Positions 10,900 through 22,049 of a stretch of 64,000 nucleotides of DNA are shown here, in pieces. The notes below the pieces were generated by a model. The model worked only from the letters and a program-made list of their open reading frames with translations. It did not search any database and was not told where the DNA came from. The translations under genes and the position numbers were made by a program. Position 1 is the first letter of the stretch; every line of letters begins with the position of its first letter. The stretch is from Isoetes taiwanensis (Eukaryota; Streptophyta; Lycopodiopsida; Isoetales; Isoetaceae), in contig JAJEKV010000031.1 in the NCBI GenBank assembly GCA_021234155.1, positions 13,819,748 through 13,883,747 on the forward strand, in the 5' to 3' direction.

Positions 10900-12000
10900 T
10901 TGGGTATTGTATTATATAGAAAATAGTATATTTGGAGCAGTTTGAGCAGCTTGTTTTGTTGAGTGGTCTTGTTTCTATTTTGAAGTTTTTTTTGGATGGC
11001 TTTGTTTCAATGGTTCGAAAACAGGAAGATGTTTTGAGATGCCAAGTTTTTTGTGTGTGGATAAGAGTGCATGTTAAATAAATTGGCAAGTGACAGAAAT
11101 AACAAAAGCATGAGCAAGAAAGGGCGAAAGAATAGGGCATATTTCGGCCAGAACAGGGAAGACCGTAGACAGGCTTCTTGAAAGTTTTGTGTTGTCGACA
11201 ATGGTTTCCTTTGTAATTTTCTAATAAAATGGTGCAATAATATCTGAGCCGGATTCAAGGCTGTACTGGATTGCCAGTTTCTAGCTTGAGTTCTTCAGGT
11301 TTGGAGGTTGCATTGTGGAGGTCCGAGCGGTCAGACATGCCACTGAGGTGTATAGCTACTGTGGCAAACAGAACCGCTGGTTCCTGCCTTTAATTTGCTA
11401 TAAAAATGCACACAATGGTCTTTGTGCACCATCCGTGGAAGAATGTTTGGGAGAGAGAAAATGTGAACCTTTGATGTGGAAGATACCATAGTATCTTCCA
11501 TGATCTGAGGGTTCCGAAACAACAATGAAAACCATACCATAAAAAAAGTTCTTGGCCATCTTCAAAGGTTATGGTCCTAGAACCTTCCTTCCTTCCTTCC
11601 TTCCTTCCTTATGTAAGGTGCCTAATTGCAAACACATCAAAAACAAATGCATATATGCCATTCAGCAACAATGCACTTCATTAAGTTCACTAGTAATGTG
11701 TTCCCATTATAAATAAAATCCCCGCTAACACCTATACTACTTTAATTGCTTAATAAACAACCTAAAAATGTCATGGGCCTTAGATTTTCTTGCTCCAATG
11801 GTTCTATGTAGGGTGGTGGTGTCATACATGGAACCATGGCATTGGAGGAATCGAACCCAAGGAGTTCCATGCTCCAGCTTGCCCTGATTATTAGGATTAC
11901 TATAAGGGCTTGAAACATATATCTTAATTTAAACAGAATGAGGAAAAGAATCAACCTGCTATAAATCCTGCTTGCCCTTCATTTTGGAAGGAAAGACATT
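10900..12000. other. Non-coding with a (CCTT)n microsatellite
   Basis: No recognisable gene. A CCTT/TTCC tetranucleotide run occupies 11583-11610. Minus-strand ORFs at 11007-11258 and 11742-11954 have no recognisable motifs. Confidence 0.5.
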
Positions 12001-12029
12001 GAATTGAATTGACAGAAAGAGAGCAAAAC

Positions 12030-12031
<2 letters not shown>

Positions 12032-12064
<33 letters not shown>
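12032..12064. repeat. (GATA)n microsatellite
   Basis: An uninterrupted run of about eight GATA units. Confidence 0.95.
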
Positions 12065-13000
12065 TACAATTTTAACATCCATGACGACCACCAAGAGTAA
12101 GAACATTAAGCCCAAATCAGACAAAGGGATAAGGTCCCATTACAAAACAATGCCAAAAAATAAAAAGGAAAACACAAGATTACACATTAGTAGTCCAAGG
12201 ATTGGAAGGCCAATGATTCCAAATGATAATCGTGCCTCCACAATACACTGCCCATTTCTTTTGTTTGGCGAGCTTTTCTTAGTTAACTCTTTTTTTCTTT
12301 TCCAGAGTTGAAGTGGAGTTAGGTTTTCCCGACCCGAAAGTTAGTGCCCTTTAGGTGACTGCCGTGCTGCAAAACATGTGTCCTAGAAGGTTCGTCTCTA
12401 AATTGCACTAGAAGATGTTATGGGCGATATAGCCGTGCTGCTTCAACTCTACCATGGTTCTTACTATCACATTCCTTGGATGGGGACGTCTTTCCTCGCA
12501 TCTCCTATTTATACTACATCTTCTCCCTTTTCTAGGCATTGGCGTTCTCTTGAGCTTCTTTCTTTTTTGCTTCTTAGGCTCCACAAATTTTCGCGTGGAA
12601 CTCCTACCGTGATCATCTAGCTTTCCTCCAGCCATTCTTGTTTGTTCGTCATGGCATTGCAGAATGCCCCCCCCCCTTTTTTTTAGGATTGGATTTCGAT
12701 GACAGCTGGATCGCATCTTGTCAGTGTCTAGGTTTGATTTGCTTTCTATTTTTTTCAGCAGATTTTGCCCTTGAGCTTTCAATTGATACTAAGCACAAGT
12801 AATTTCGACAAATTGAAAGGTTGCTATAAAGATTTTTAAGTTGTATGGTAATTTTGACATTAATAGACCCTCAAATGCCCTTCAATGGACCACTAAAAGC
12901 CCTCCACTGAACCACTAAATACTCACAATTGACCTTCATTGGACTACAAGTGCCCATCAGTAGACCATGCATTTAGCTCAATTTCTAATATTTCTTAAGG
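12065..13000. other. Unrecognised sequence with a C/T homopolymer pair
   Basis: A run of ten C followed by eight T sits at 12667-12684. The 124-residue minus-strand ORF (12408-12782) spans it, is very Lys/Arg-rich and shows no known motif. I do not call it a gene. Around 12850-12970 there are loose repeats of CCTTCAATGGACCACTAAA-like phrases. Confidence 0.4.
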
Positions 13001-13001
13001 T

Positions 13002-13107
13002 GGCTATTAAAGGACCAAGGTTGGCTATTAAAGGGCAAAGGTGAACTATCAAAGGTAAAAAGTGGGCTATTAAGGGGCAAAAAGTGGGCCATTGAAGGTG
13101 AAAGAAG
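13002..13107. repeat. 21-22 bp degenerate tandem repeat, five copies
   Basis: Units start at 13002, 13023, 13044, 13065 and 13087 with the form GGCTATTAAAGGGCAAAGGT, diverging from copy to copy. Non-coding. Confidence 0.7.
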
Positions 13108-13109
13108 GG

Positions 13110-15540
13110 CACCCTCCCTTATTGCCTTCCTTCTGCCCATCACCCCTTCTCGTTGTCTGATGAGGGCACCTGCCTACGTGGCAGTGCCACATGGTGGCTA
13201 TTAGGGGGACAACTAGCATCCACCAGAAGCAAGCCCGCAGCTTCTGCTGGCTGGCAAACATCGTTGGTGTGCTGTTGGGCAAATTTTGGGGTAGAGAAGC
13301 TTTGTTCCGATTGAAATTAGGAATTTTCGTTTGAGCTAGTACATCGCAAGAAAATTTTTGGTAGAGTTTTATGCATATTTGTATCAGAGTAATACACATT
13401 TCCATTTGGGAACGACAAATATCCGATTATTTGAGAAAACATTAGGAAATTCTTTGGTAGAGTTTAAAAAGTTTGTGCAACACTGCGTTGGTGAGTCCCT
13501 CAGTATTTGGATGCTCATGGGTTTTCTACGATTTCTAAATCATTAATAGTATCTTTCCTTTTCATAGTTTGATCTAGAACTTTTTGGATCTATTTGAGTA
13601 TATTTACAGATATGTGCCTCACTTCATCCTTTCGTCTTTATGTTCATTGCCCCTTGGTATAGTGCGATGGGTCACTTTATATTATTATGAGTATGTTGAT
13701 TAAACACAATGCTCATCCTCGTATTTACGAGCTTGGTAATAAATTGTATTGGAATGAATTGAATGGGTTCTTATCATCCGCAAAGACCAATAGGCCTATG
13801 GAATCCAATCAAAAGAGCACAACCTCATGTATAGCAATAAAGGGTCCATTGTGTAAAGGAAAATTGCATGTCTTATTACTAGCACAAGCTATCTCGAGGA
13901 CCCCATTTGAACCTCTTCTTGTGTTGATTGAGAAGCAATAGGAGGGATTTAAGTTGAATGCACATTTTGAATCCATGGTGAGAACTATAGGAGTAGGATC
14001 AGTAATTAATTGAAGATATGAGCTTCTTCAATGAAAAAAATATCTTCTTGTATATAACATTGCATATTTGTTTTGGACAAGTTTTCGAGATGTGATGATG
14101 GGATCTGTTGTTAATATCATTGCTTTGTATGGTACCTTTTGTATGGATCACATTGTTGGCATGGAATCTCCTAGTTTTGATCTTAATATATCCCATTGTA
14201 TTGGACCTTTTGGAGCTTGTGTAGATACTACTAATGCAAGATATAGGAGACGAAGAGCAAACGAATTTGATGATGCCACTGCTTAATAATTGTTTAACAA
14301 TAGCATCTAATGATAAGCTTCAGAATTTGTATGCAACTAGTGTGACTATTAGAAGCGATATTAAAGGGAAGAAAGTTCATTTCATTGAACTAGAAGAGAA
14401 TCTGTTAGCGTAGAACTAGGGGAGAAAGTAAGAGTAAGAAAAAATAGAAATGAGTTTGGATATTTGGAAAGTGCATCGGGAGTAGTTTTTAGAAAAGAAC
14501 AGCGCCTATGAATGGGCCAAGAGGGTCTCCTAATGCCCTCTCCTCTCTTTCCATAGTTGCAGGGAAAGGGGAACAAGTATACTTAAAGAGTGCAGTACAC
14601 CAAAGAGTTCTATATTGCATTCGAGAAGGATGGGAATCGTACTCGGGTCCTGTACACACCATCTGTCATACCATGGAAAGTTCTTTCACTCGACGCATCC
14701 GATAATCACCATTTACTTTCATGCTGCTACAAGTTGACACCATTAGATCCTCTTTCTAGAAGTCGGTGGGACATCACTATAGGAAAAAATCCTTTGTCTT
14801 GCATCTCCCACGAGCTAGTGGTGGTCGTACAAAAAGTAGCAAACTAATAACTGATTGGACATGAATTTTACTTCTCCTTTTCATCCTCAGTTTTGAGCGT
14901 GTCCAATCGAATTGATCGCCTAATAACTTGGCAAACAAAAAATGAAAACTTTGACAAAAATTCAGTCAACTTGGGCTCATAAATTACTTCGAAATTCTTT
15001 TTTATTTTCATATACATATGCTTGAGTCCTATATATCTGTTACTACTATGTGTAGGATTGACAGGGGCAGCCAAGAGGTGATGACAAGTATCAGGATAGG
15101 AAGAATGTGGTCAGTTAAAGGGCGAAAGGTTTACATGTGTCCAAGCCGAACCACCTTTAGTCAAGTCAAAAGTGAGTAAAAAATGAATATCAATCGATTG
15201 TTGTTGCCTCATCGTGGCATTCATAAGCTAATTTCCATAGAATACCAAGTGGTTCCTGGTTTGTATGGTAGTCAACCCTCTCAATCGCCATGAATGGTTT
15301 TCAGATTGGTGCAACAGGATGTTCTTACCTATTTTAGTGGTAGCAAGTTTGATGAAAGAAATTTACGGTGCCCAGAGAGTGTCTAGGCCGCACACATAAT
15401 CTCTTAGCCTTTGTCTATTAGAACACACTCTAATTACGAGGTGCACACTGGGAGTGTTTGCAATATCTACAACAACTATTGCCAAAGTGATGATAGCAAC
15501 TCTTGCTCTAGTATCAACCCAGGCTTGGACATCGCTATCG
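13110..15540. other. Unrecognised stretch with weak coding-like fragments
   Basis: Plus-strand open pieces at 13687-13941, 14068-14286 and 14590-14847 have amino-acid use that looks less random than their surroundings (for example FWTSFRDVMMGSVVN, then RYRRRRANEFDD). They are separated by stops and match no family I know. They could be relics of a transposable element or gene. Evidence is too weak for a product. Confidence 0.25.
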
Positions 15541-15551
15541 CAACTCGACTT

Positions 15552-16440
15552 CTATACAATACATGGCCTTCTATGCAATTTATTCATAAGCATAACGACT
15601 CTTATGCACCCTTGCAAGGGAGCGACTTGAGTTGTCCATGACATGGTAAATTTGGAATAGTACATTTGGTAAACGTTGGGGTCTATGGCTCGGACCATTT
15701 TCCTGAGAGCAGAGGATAACCCCTCAATATACCCTTCAACGGCCCTGCATTCATTTATCCCAGGAACATACAATCCCAAATGCATAAATTCATCTGTATA
15801 TGCCTGGACTGTCAATATTCCTTTGTTCCAGGCCGTAGAAAGTTGAATTTGTTGGCAGCGATGAGCTCTGGGGACATAGTGAGATTTGAAAGCTTTGGCA
15901 AAAACCTTATATCAGCACCTGCCTCAAGTCAGTCCATGAGAATGGGCATATCCCTTCCACCAAATATGGGCTGACCCTGTGAGGTTAGTGGTGGCAACCT
16001 TGCTGATATCCTTCTCTGTCATTCCAGGACTTGCCGAATTTATGCATCCTATCTAACCAGGGTTCGGCATCCACACCCGACCTGGTCTTACTCGAGAACT
16101 GAGCCAATTTACGGTTCTTCCAAATGCTAGTAATGGCAGAGTCTACGATTTTCTAATAGTCCTTCTTCTTGGACTTTGCACGATCATCTGCTGACTCAGA
16201 GGATTTTGATGACTCGGACGATTCAGAACTGGCATCAGATGATGAACTGCTCCGTGTACGCTTTGAGCGGGTGGCTGTAGCTGGAGCAGGTGCTGGTGCA
16301 GATGGTGATGGCTGCTGATTTGCTATAGTGAGAGTCTCAGGGCCATATTCCTGCAGTGCTGGTGATGGATTATTATGGAGTATATAAGCTTGGAGCTTAG
16401 TAAGCTAACACTTCATAAGTATGAGCTCCTGCTCTGGAGT
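15552..16440 (-). pseudogene. Ty3-type retrotransposon gag remnant
   Basis: Reading the minus strand from high to low coordinates, with frameshifts and stops, the pieces follow Retrotrans_gag order. First comes a Ser/Asp/Lys-rich N-terminal region (16180-16280). Then follow DAEPWLDRMHKF (about 16070), GSAHIWWKGYAHSHG (about 15960), FAKAFKSHYVPRAH (about 15890), and the open segment LTVQAYTDEFMHLGLYVPG continuing EGYIEGLSSALRKMV (15552-15815). This is the capsid part of gag in Ty3/Gypsy elements. I see no zinc knuckle, protease, reverse transcriptase or LTR next to it, so it is a fragment. A TAG inside KKKDY-stop lies one transition from CAG. Confidence 0.7.
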
Positions 16441-16759
16441 GAGACGACCATGTTGCACGGGTGTCGCCCATGTGGGGGGAAGGGGGATGTGCACTGTCTA
16501 AGATCGAGATAAGCACAACATTTCAAGCATTGTTATAATAACACCATTAGTAAAGAAAATGCTTGCTATTAGTGTAGAAATTAATGTTACATTTAACATA
16601 GTGCTCGAATGGACAAACAGAATGTGAAATTTCATTTATACAAGATGTTTATACATAATTATAGTCAGTTAGAGATGTGAATGGATTCATTGGATCTGCT
16701 GGACCAACTCTGTCCCCGGACACACACATGACTTCAGTCTATCTTGTCTCATATACTTA

Positions 16760-16960
16760 TACAGTTTGACAATGTTCTTATTATTGCCATGATTTTTCCC
16801 TTGAAAACCTTTCGGGGGAGGGGAGGGGGTTTAGCTCAAGTAGTAATGGATCTACTGTGCTCTCTTTTTTGGGTCCCATAGGCCGATTAGTCCCTGTGGA
16901 TGATAAAAGCATATTCTATTCTATTCTATTCTATTCGATTCCATTCGATTCTATTGATGA
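16760..16960 (+). mobile_element. Retroposon with (TTCTA)n tail, longest plus-strand copy
   Basis: The head ACAGTTTGAC...TTATTATTGCCATGATTTTTCCC leads into a G-rich segment and TTTAGCTCAAGTAGTAATGG, where TAGCTCAAGTAG resembles a pol III A box. Then come GGGTCCCATAGGCC, CTGTGGATGATAAA and a pentanucleotide tail of TTCTA units (about 16913-16937, then diverging). The same order of blocks occurs inverted at 25964-26146 and in part at 4290, 17918 and 57366. A SINE is the simplest reading; a LINE 3' end is possible. Confidence 0.65.
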
Positions 16961-17049
16961 GTCCCATAGACTCTATTGATGATAAAATCAATTTAAACTG
17001 TTGGCGCAAATGTTGGCACATTTGGCCAACATTAGAGAACCTATATAAT

Positions 17050-17229
17050 GCTATCGATCCGAGCCATCGGATCAGTATTCTCGAATGGGCGAACATGCAT
17101 CTCTCCCATGCAATCATGCATTGCATGCATTTTTTTGGGCTCTGGTTCGTTTGGGGATCGCTATTTATTGCGGGTTCTTCATCGACTTCTCATCGGCATT
17201 TTCTCCTCTCCCAGCAGTTCCCTTGACTC
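17050..17229. repeat. 180-bp direct repeat, copy 1
   Basis: From GCTATCGATCC to CCCTTGACTC. It is repeated in direct orientation at 17469-17648, exactly 419 bp away, with about 90 percent identity by eye. It contains ATGCATCTCTCCCATGCA and nested TGCATTGCATGCA palindromic phrases. No product is recognised in any frame. Confidence 0.8.
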
Positions 17230-17468
17230 TCTTTCTTTGGTACCAAGCAGGGGAGGGGCTTCTCCCTGCTTGGTTTTCCAGTTTGGCATCTTTTTCCATG
17301 TTGTGACATGTTCTTCCCCCATCTTGTTCCTTTTTTTGTCGTCCTTCAACCTTCGACCTTGATCCCATTTTGATACATAAAAAGCTATAAACACCTATTG
17401 TATCTTTTTGTACAAGATGTTAGCAGTGAATGAGAGAGGAAGTTTTCATGCGAGCCCTATTCAAGAAC

Positions 17469-17648
17469 GCTATCGATCCAAGCCATCGGATCGGTATTCT
17501 CGAATGGGTGAGCATGCATCTCTCCCATGCATGCTTGCATTGCATGCATTTTCTGGGGCTCTAATTTGTTTGGGGATTGCTATTTATTGCAGGTTCTTCA
17601 TCGACTTCTCATCGGTGTTTTCTCCTCTCTCAGCAGTTCCCTTGACTC
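17469..17648. repeat. 180-bp direct repeat, copy 2
   Basis: Second copy of the repeat at 17050-17229. The sequence just before it (TTTTCATGCGAGCCC at about 17444) appears a third time near 18180, where the similarity then stops, so a third truncated copy probably exists. Confidence 0.8.
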
Positions 17649-17680
17649 CCACCCTCCCTCCCTTAATGTGTATATTATTG

Positions 17681-17795
17681 TAAATGTTGTTTTTTGTCGC
17701 GTGGCACGCGTGACCAGCCCCTCGCTTTTTCGAGGTGTAAATGTTGTTTTTTTTTGTCGTGTGGCATGCGTGATTAGCCCCTCACTTTTTGAGGT
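17681..17795. repeat. 57-bp tandem repeat, two copies
   Basis: TAAATGTTGTTTTTT followed by GTGGCACGCGTGA and AGCCCCTC occurs at 17681 and 17738 with a few substitutions, mostly C/T and G/A. Non-coding. Confidence 0.75.
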
Positions 17796-17917
17796 TTTTT
17801 CTCTATTGTTCTTTTTTTTGTTTGTGATGTGCAGGTCCATGGGTGATACGCGACTTCGGTATTCTATGTGGAGCGTGGGTTTTGTTCGTGGGAACTTTTA
17901 GCAGCCTTGCATTGTCC

Positions 17918-18000
17918 AAGCCCCTTGGAAAGATTTTATCGCTAGGGTTTTTCCTCGAAAACCCGAAAGGACGGGGTTTTTTAATCCCAGCAATAAACTC
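17918..18000 (+). mobile_element. Partial head of the (TTCTA)n-tailed retroposon
   Basis: It matches the 5' part of the copies at 16760 and 25964 (GATTTTATCGCTAGGGTTTTTCCTCGAAAACCC and a G-rich block) but lacks the GGGTCCCAT segment and the tail. Confidence 0.45.
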
Positions 18001-18416
18001 TCAGCTGGTACACTAGCTAACATCTATAGCACATAATTTTATTTGGGGTCCAGGTGTTATAACTGGATATTCCCTATGTTTTTCATTTTTTGGGTAGCCT
18101 GCAATGTGCAGCTACCCATTCTATACCATTGCAAAAAACTACTAAGATGAACGAAAAGCCTTACTAGAGCGTTTGTCTGTTTTCATGCGAGCCCCTTATT
18201 CGAGAATTATTTGTCTGGGCAATGATAAGTGATCGTGATAAAGTAATAGTTTACGATTTTGAGGTGAAAGCTTGACTAGTTGCAAGAGCGAATATGGGGA
18301 CATTAGACCTTGTGTTAAAATCAACTTGTCAACATTGACATCATAATGTTATAAGGCCACATAATTGTTTGGGCAATGGTTTAATATTGTAGAGGAAGAA
18401 AGAAAAGAAAAGAAAA

Positions 18417-18560
18417 GAAAATATATTAGAGTTAGATGTTGGTGGTTGGGATGAAGAGTTGGAGGCCATTTTAAAGGCTAAGATAAAAGAAAATATATTA
18501 GAGTTAGATGTTGGTGGTTGGGATGAAGAGTTGGAGGCCATTTTAAAGGCTAAGATGAGA
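18417..18560. repeat. 72-bp perfect tandem duplication
   Basis: The unit from GAAAATATATTAG to AAAGGCTAAGAT is repeated with a 72-bp offset and essentially no differences, so it is recent. It is preceded by a short AAGAA run. Confidence 0.9.
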
Positions 18561-19438
18561 TGGTGCAATGGAGGGTTAAGATTATGAGGTGTCAAAGTAT
18601 TTGAATGGCCTAGATTAAAGTTTGTATGTATACATATTTTGAAAAATTAAGCTCCCTCTCTCTTGCTTGTGGCAAAATATGTTTCCTTTGAGTTTTATGG
18701 CAAAGCTCAAGGAGGAGGGTGAGAGCCTCCTCTTGTTTTTCTCCTTATCTATTCCAGAAGGAAATTTTGTATCTGCCACAGCCCCCTTGGGTGGATATGA
18801 GAAATTCTCCCAACATAAACCTTAAAACATTCCCCAAATCAAATCAACCTCTTAAGTTTTCCCCACAATCATCCATGAATTTCATCTTTTTAAGTAACAT
18901 TGCATAACCTTCTTGTTTATCAACTAGTCTAAATAATGTACCTTATAAACAAACTAGCCCCAATAAAGGATATCATTATGGTTGATGAATCAAGATTCTC
19001 AATTTCCACCCCATGCACAATGTATAGGTAGGAATCAACCCTGTTGTTCCTCTATAAGATAGCCTGCCAATCCAATCATGAACATCAAGTAGACAACATT
19101 CATTAGTCCAATATAACCAATAATCACAATGGATAGAATAACAATGGCAATTACAAGCTTTAGAGGTGGTAAAACATGTCTAGCCTCCACGTTACATGGC
19201 ATCCACAAACCAATTTTGTATGTACCAGGGAAAAAAACTCCTAAGCCAATTAACCATAAAACAACAATGGCATGCTCCTAATTGGTAGTTGTAGCATGTA
19301 TCTTGGTTGTGGCATTGCTTTATATGGTCTTCTTATACCTAGTAAAAGAAGGACAATCATTACAATAAGTGGTCCAGGGTTACTCTTGTTCTTCAAAATT
19401 CACAAAAAATAGGTGATCGACAAAACAATCTCTCTTAC
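18561..19438. other. AT-rich region downstream of the 19.4-21.3 kb gene
   Basis: No clear gene. Minus-strand fragments near 19090-19330 read as hydrophobic stretches (for example VIAIVILSIVIIGYIGLMN). They could be further exons of the gene upstream or chance AT-rich translation. Confidence 0.3.
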
Positions 19439-20261
19439 TCATTGTGGAAGACACTTCACCAAATTGATTGAAATAAAATCTTGCTTATCCACTTTAGACC
19501 ACACTTCAACATACTGAGAGTCCTAGGCCACATGTTGACTATGGAGCCAATTGTGATGGAATTGTTCTCTTGTAATTTCTTTGATTGATCTTTCATATAC
19601 AAAATGCCATAGCATATGCCCAATCTGCAGTAGATCTTTTACATGTGATCGATGCAATGATGATAAATTCAATGCTAGTCAATATCATGCCAACTTAACC
19701 CCTCTATCGTACGATGTTGCTCATTGCTGATCCACATTTCTCAGGATTATTAACAAAAGGAGCCATCAAAAATATATGGAGAGAAATCGTCAAAAATATG
19801 TGGATGGTCTGCAAGTAGGATTCTGTTACCACCTTACAATAATAAATGGAGACTATAAAAATGGGAGACATTTTAGAAAAAGATGGTCAATGAAGTAAAT
19901 TTTAACAAATTAAGTATATTCTAACCTTTTCCACATGGAGAACAATATCCAGTTGAGCGTTCGTATTCATAAATTGTATACTATTTCCAACTGCAAAAAA
20001 GATAAAGAGATTCAATTAACTCTATAAGAAGTCTAAAGAACATGACATACAAGCAACTAAAATCAATATTAGTGAACAACGTACCATGGAATGTAGTCTG
20101 ATGTTACTGCTGGCTCATCGTGCAACTCAAATGTTTTGATTACTTGTACTCTCCAATTGAACTCAGATCTTTCACTTTGCAACTTTTGGATGATGTCACT
20201 TGCTTCTTTTTTAGTATTCAAAATTTACTCAAGAGTTTTTCCTTCGCAACTTTAAATGATG
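19439..20261 (-). pseudogene. Decayed or frameshifted downstream exons of the 20262-21338 gene
   Basis: Three coding-like pieces with splice-like ends. (1) 20085-20261 reads ASDIIQKLQSERSEF and then WRVQVIKTFELHDEPAV, ending at a GTACGT donor, with TAA stops at 20253-20255 and 20226-20228. (2) 19926-19990, bounded by TTTTTTGCAG and GTTAGA, reads GNSIQFMNTNAQLDIVLHVEK, but its phase does not fit piece 1. (3) 19439-19624, bounded by CTGCAG and GTAAGAG, is 62 codons (IGHMLWHFVYERSIKEIT, DSQYVEVWSKVDKQDF) with TAG at 19523-19525 and a final TGA. A short internal duplication (GTGACATCAT...AGTTGC) lies in piece 1. Introns would be about 94 bp and 300 bp. Family not recognised. Confidence 0.45.
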
Positions 20262-21338
20262 TCACTTTCTTCTTCTTGAATGTTCAAGGTTTTTAAAAAC
20301 TCGATGACACTTATTTGCAGAATATGGTACCTTATGGATGTTATTTGATTTTGAAAACACTCTATTATCTTTGTTCACACTGTTGGCTTCTGATGGCAAG
20401 GATGGAAGATTGTTTCCATGTGCAAAATCTTCCTTTTTCATCTTTACTTCCCCACTTTTTAGATTTATAACCAAATGTAAATTATCTTTATTACTAGCAG
20501 TCGAAGAGCCAGCACATTCAGATCCATTTTTCAAGTGCACTTCAGATTCTACAGATACTATATTAGCAGAATGGTTGTGTTCAATGTAGTAAGCCCAGGC
20601 TTGTTGGATCAACCATTTCTCTTCAGCCAATGATGAAACCACTCCATGAAGAAGCGTCTCATTTTCTTTGTGAAACAATATTCTGTAAGGACTCGGCATA
20701 TGAGAACCATTTTTTGTGTCTTGAGAATTGAGACTTGGATTGGACTGAACATTGTAAATCTCTTGCAACAGTTCATTAAAAAGCAAAGGATCTACTGCTT
20801 GCCCTAGCTCACTTCGAGAGTTAGTGCTACCATCAGATGCGAGATTTAAAAAATTACAAGCAGAGACTATGTTGCCAATCGAACTTGGTAACTCCTGCTC
20901 GTACTCAAATTGGCTTTCCTCAAATGATTCTGCATCTTGCTGTTTGCAAACCTCGACATTAGAACGTTTTTGAGAACTCAATGCTGCTAGATCGGATTTT
21001 AATGAAATGAAACCATATGATAATGGAAGATCCACATGATTGTGATCTGTTTTTAGGTTAGAGGAATGTTCATAGTAATTAACATCCTCCTTCGGTAGCT
21101 CGCCTTCAATTTTGTTGGAGTTGGCTTTAGTTTCGCCCCTTCTCTTCCAATGTTTTTCCCATCTTCTTTTGATCCAATTAGCATTTCTAATGATTTTATA
21201 TTTCTTCTCTGTTTCTAAAGCCCTAACAAGTTGCATAGCACTGGCTTTCAAATCTGCACTGCCTTCAATATGTTGTTCATTTTGGTAATCATTTGTGAGT
21301 AGTCTATGCATCAATTCGCTTATGCCTTCTTCGCCCAT
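20262..21338 (-). CDS. Unknown protein, 358-residue open exon
   Basis: By length and composition this is a genuine coding exon: 1,077 bp without a stop in AT-rich DNA. The start at 21338 (MGEEGISELM) is the first ATG in frame. The N-terminal 75 residues are helical and basic (ALETEKKYKIIRN, WIKRRWEKHWKRRG), the middle is Ser/Asn/Glu-rich and low in structure, and residues about 205-255 look ordered (VDPLLFNELLQEIY, then SLAEEKWLIQQAWAYYIEHN). No signal peptide, membrane segment or known motif is visible. The frame ends soon after HRVFKNLEHSRRRK, but downstream sequence continues to look coding in another frame, so the stop at 20262 is probably a frameshift artefact or mutation rather than the true C-terminus. 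I do not recognise the family. Confidence 0.6.
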   Translation of the reverse strand: MGEEGISELMHRLLTNDYQNEQHIEGSADLKASAMQLVRALETEKKYKIIRNANWIKRRWEKHWKRRGETKANSNKIEGELPKEDVNYYEHSSNLKTDHNHVDLPLSYGFISLKSDLAALSSQKRSNVEVCKQQDAESFEESQFEYEQELPSSIGNIVSACNFLNLASDGSTNSRSELGQAVDPLLFNELLQEIYNVQSNPSLNSQDTKNGSHMPSPYRILFHKENETLLHGVVSSLAEEKWLIQQAWAYYIEHNHSANIVSVESEVHLKNGSECAGSSTASNKDNLHLVINLKSGEVKMKKEDFAHGNNLPSLPSEANSVNKDNRVFSKSNNIHKVPYSANKCHRVFKNLEHSRRRK

Positions 21339-22040
21339 TCCCTTGTTCTTGCTCTTTTCTCCTAGTCTTGTCGTATGACGTTATAACTAAGTTTATGCTT
21401 CAAGGGGCACTATGCTCGCTCCTTCCCACTAACAATGCACCTTCATTAAAATTTTGTCGTGAGTTCTTATGCATGTATGTATAAATAATACAACACACAA
21501 TTCATGATGTTGTTATCATATACAAGAAATTTATCGCGGCGCCGCGAACACTTCTCTTTAACGAACTCAATTATAAAAGAGAATTTATGCAAAAACTAGG
21601 TTAATGTCATTTTTTGCAGAGTCCAGCTTAGTGCCAGTTCAAAATATACGAATTCAAAGATTTACAGATGGCAAGATGGTATGTTGTCATCATAGGTTTA
21701 TGATTTAGTAGCAAGTCATGCGCATATGGACCTAATTGCCTTTGTGCATCCTATCCTAACAAATATCATATATTCCTTTACATTCCTTAATTTTAGATTC
21801 AAGCTTTCAAAAATCAACATACAATCAACCATATGTGCATGTGATTTTTTTTTTTTTTAGCACGCCAGCCTAACCAAGCGTGCAAGCCTCCTTACAATTC
21901 TAGGGTATCCACGTAGCATCTCCACCTCATCAAAGTCTGAAGTGGCATAATATTCACCATTAGATTTTCATTTATGCAAATCTAAGGCTAGGGAAATTAG
22001 AAAAGAACCTAAAATTTCAACGAGGAGATCTGAAGCGATG
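21339..22040. other. 5' flank of the unknown gene; poly(T) run
   Basis: Presumed promoter and 5' UTR of the minus-strand gene starting at 21338. A T15 run at about 21846-21860 may be the tail of an unrecognised minus-strand retroposed sequence. No gene seen. Confidence 0.35.
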
Positions 22041-22049
22041 TGAGAGAGC

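Noticed and set aside
12408-12782. 124-residue basic minus-strand ORF
   Set aside because: It crosses a C10/T8 homopolymer and has no recognisable domain. Its Lys/Arg richness reflects CT-rich sequence on the other strand.
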